A DNA stretch of 6,393 nt from Acidobacteriaceae bacterium (GTDB taxonomy: Bacteria; Acidobacteriota; Vicinamibacteria; Vicinamibacterales; CAVVIG01). The notes under the pieces are model-generated. The model worked only from the letters and a program-made list of their open reading frames with translations, had not been told where the DNA came from and did no database searches. Positions 6,289 to 6,393 of this stretch are shown piece after piece. Within the stretch, counting starts at the first letter, position 1; the number at the start of each line of letters is the position of its first letter. The stretch is from assembly GCA_031274845.1 (NCBI GenBank), contig JAISPN010000195.1, forward strand, positions 1 through 6,393, in the 5' to 3' direction. The translations under genes were made by a program, and so were the position numbers.

Positions 6289-6393
6289 TCACCAACTTCG
6301 TAAAGAACGCATTTGGGGCGTTTTCTTGTACATGTGATCTTCCATCCGCTCGAGCAGGTGACTGAGCACATCGATCGCCTCCAGCAGGTACGG
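6289..6393 (-). CDS. C-terminal end of an unidentified gene, runs off the right edge
   Basis: An open minus-strand frame enters from the right edge and ends at TGA 6289-6291, giving the last 34 residues of a protein. It reads YLLEAIDVLSHLLERMED followed by a basic tail ending SLRSW. The first 22 or so codons have strongly G/C-biased third positions and the peptide forms a plausible amphipathic helix, both typical of real coding sequence in this window. It is too short to assign a family. The plus strand is also open here from 6304 to the edge, without a good start, so the strand is not certain. It ends 148 bp before mgtA and could share its transcript. Confidence 0.45.
   Translation of the reverse strand, partial: PYLLEAIDVLSHLLERMEDHMYKKTPQMRSLRSW

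Overview
The window looks like a chromosomal segment from a GC-rich, free-living bacterium. Gene content and protein style (single-subunit HU-type protein next to an M50 protease, EngA/Der, a MerR regulator followed directly by tRNA-Pro) suggest something near Acidobacteriota, Gemmatimonadota or the former Deltaproteobacteria. This placement is recalled similarity, not a search. Codon third positions are mostly G/C in the real genes. TAA, TGA and TAG all occur as ordinary stops.

Left part (1-984), minus strand: an HU-family DNA-binding protein is read from a near-consensus sigma70 promoter, and a site-2-protease-like (M50) membrane metalloprotease follows 9 nt later in the same frame. The protease ORF keeps its HELGH zinc motif but stops before the second metal-ligand motif of the family. 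The frame beyond that stop is broken three more times before the window edge, so the gene is probably a pseudogene or has a sequence problem at the edge.

Middle (984-3065), plus strand: der (engA, ribosome assembly GTPase), a MerR-family regulator, tRNA-Pro(GGG) with encoded CCA, and a textbook intrinsic terminator. The HU and der genes diverge from a shared ~95-bp intergenic region. Ribosome assembly, nucleoid structure and tRNA functions make this a housekeeping block.

Right part (3066-6393), minus strand: a 339-bp region with no confident gene (one weak small ORF, a 10-bp perfect hairpin, a short GGCACA repeat cluster), then a complete 911-residue P3B-type Mg2+ transport ATPase (MgtA/MgtB family). 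Its ~150-bp leader precedes it, and beyond that is the last 34 codons of an unidentified gene running off the right edge.

I found no convincing evidence of a novel multi-gene system. The most unusual direct observations are the run of in-frame stops at the end of the M50 gene, the in-frame HU-stop-M50 arrangement, and the unassigned sequence between the tRNA terminator and mgtA.
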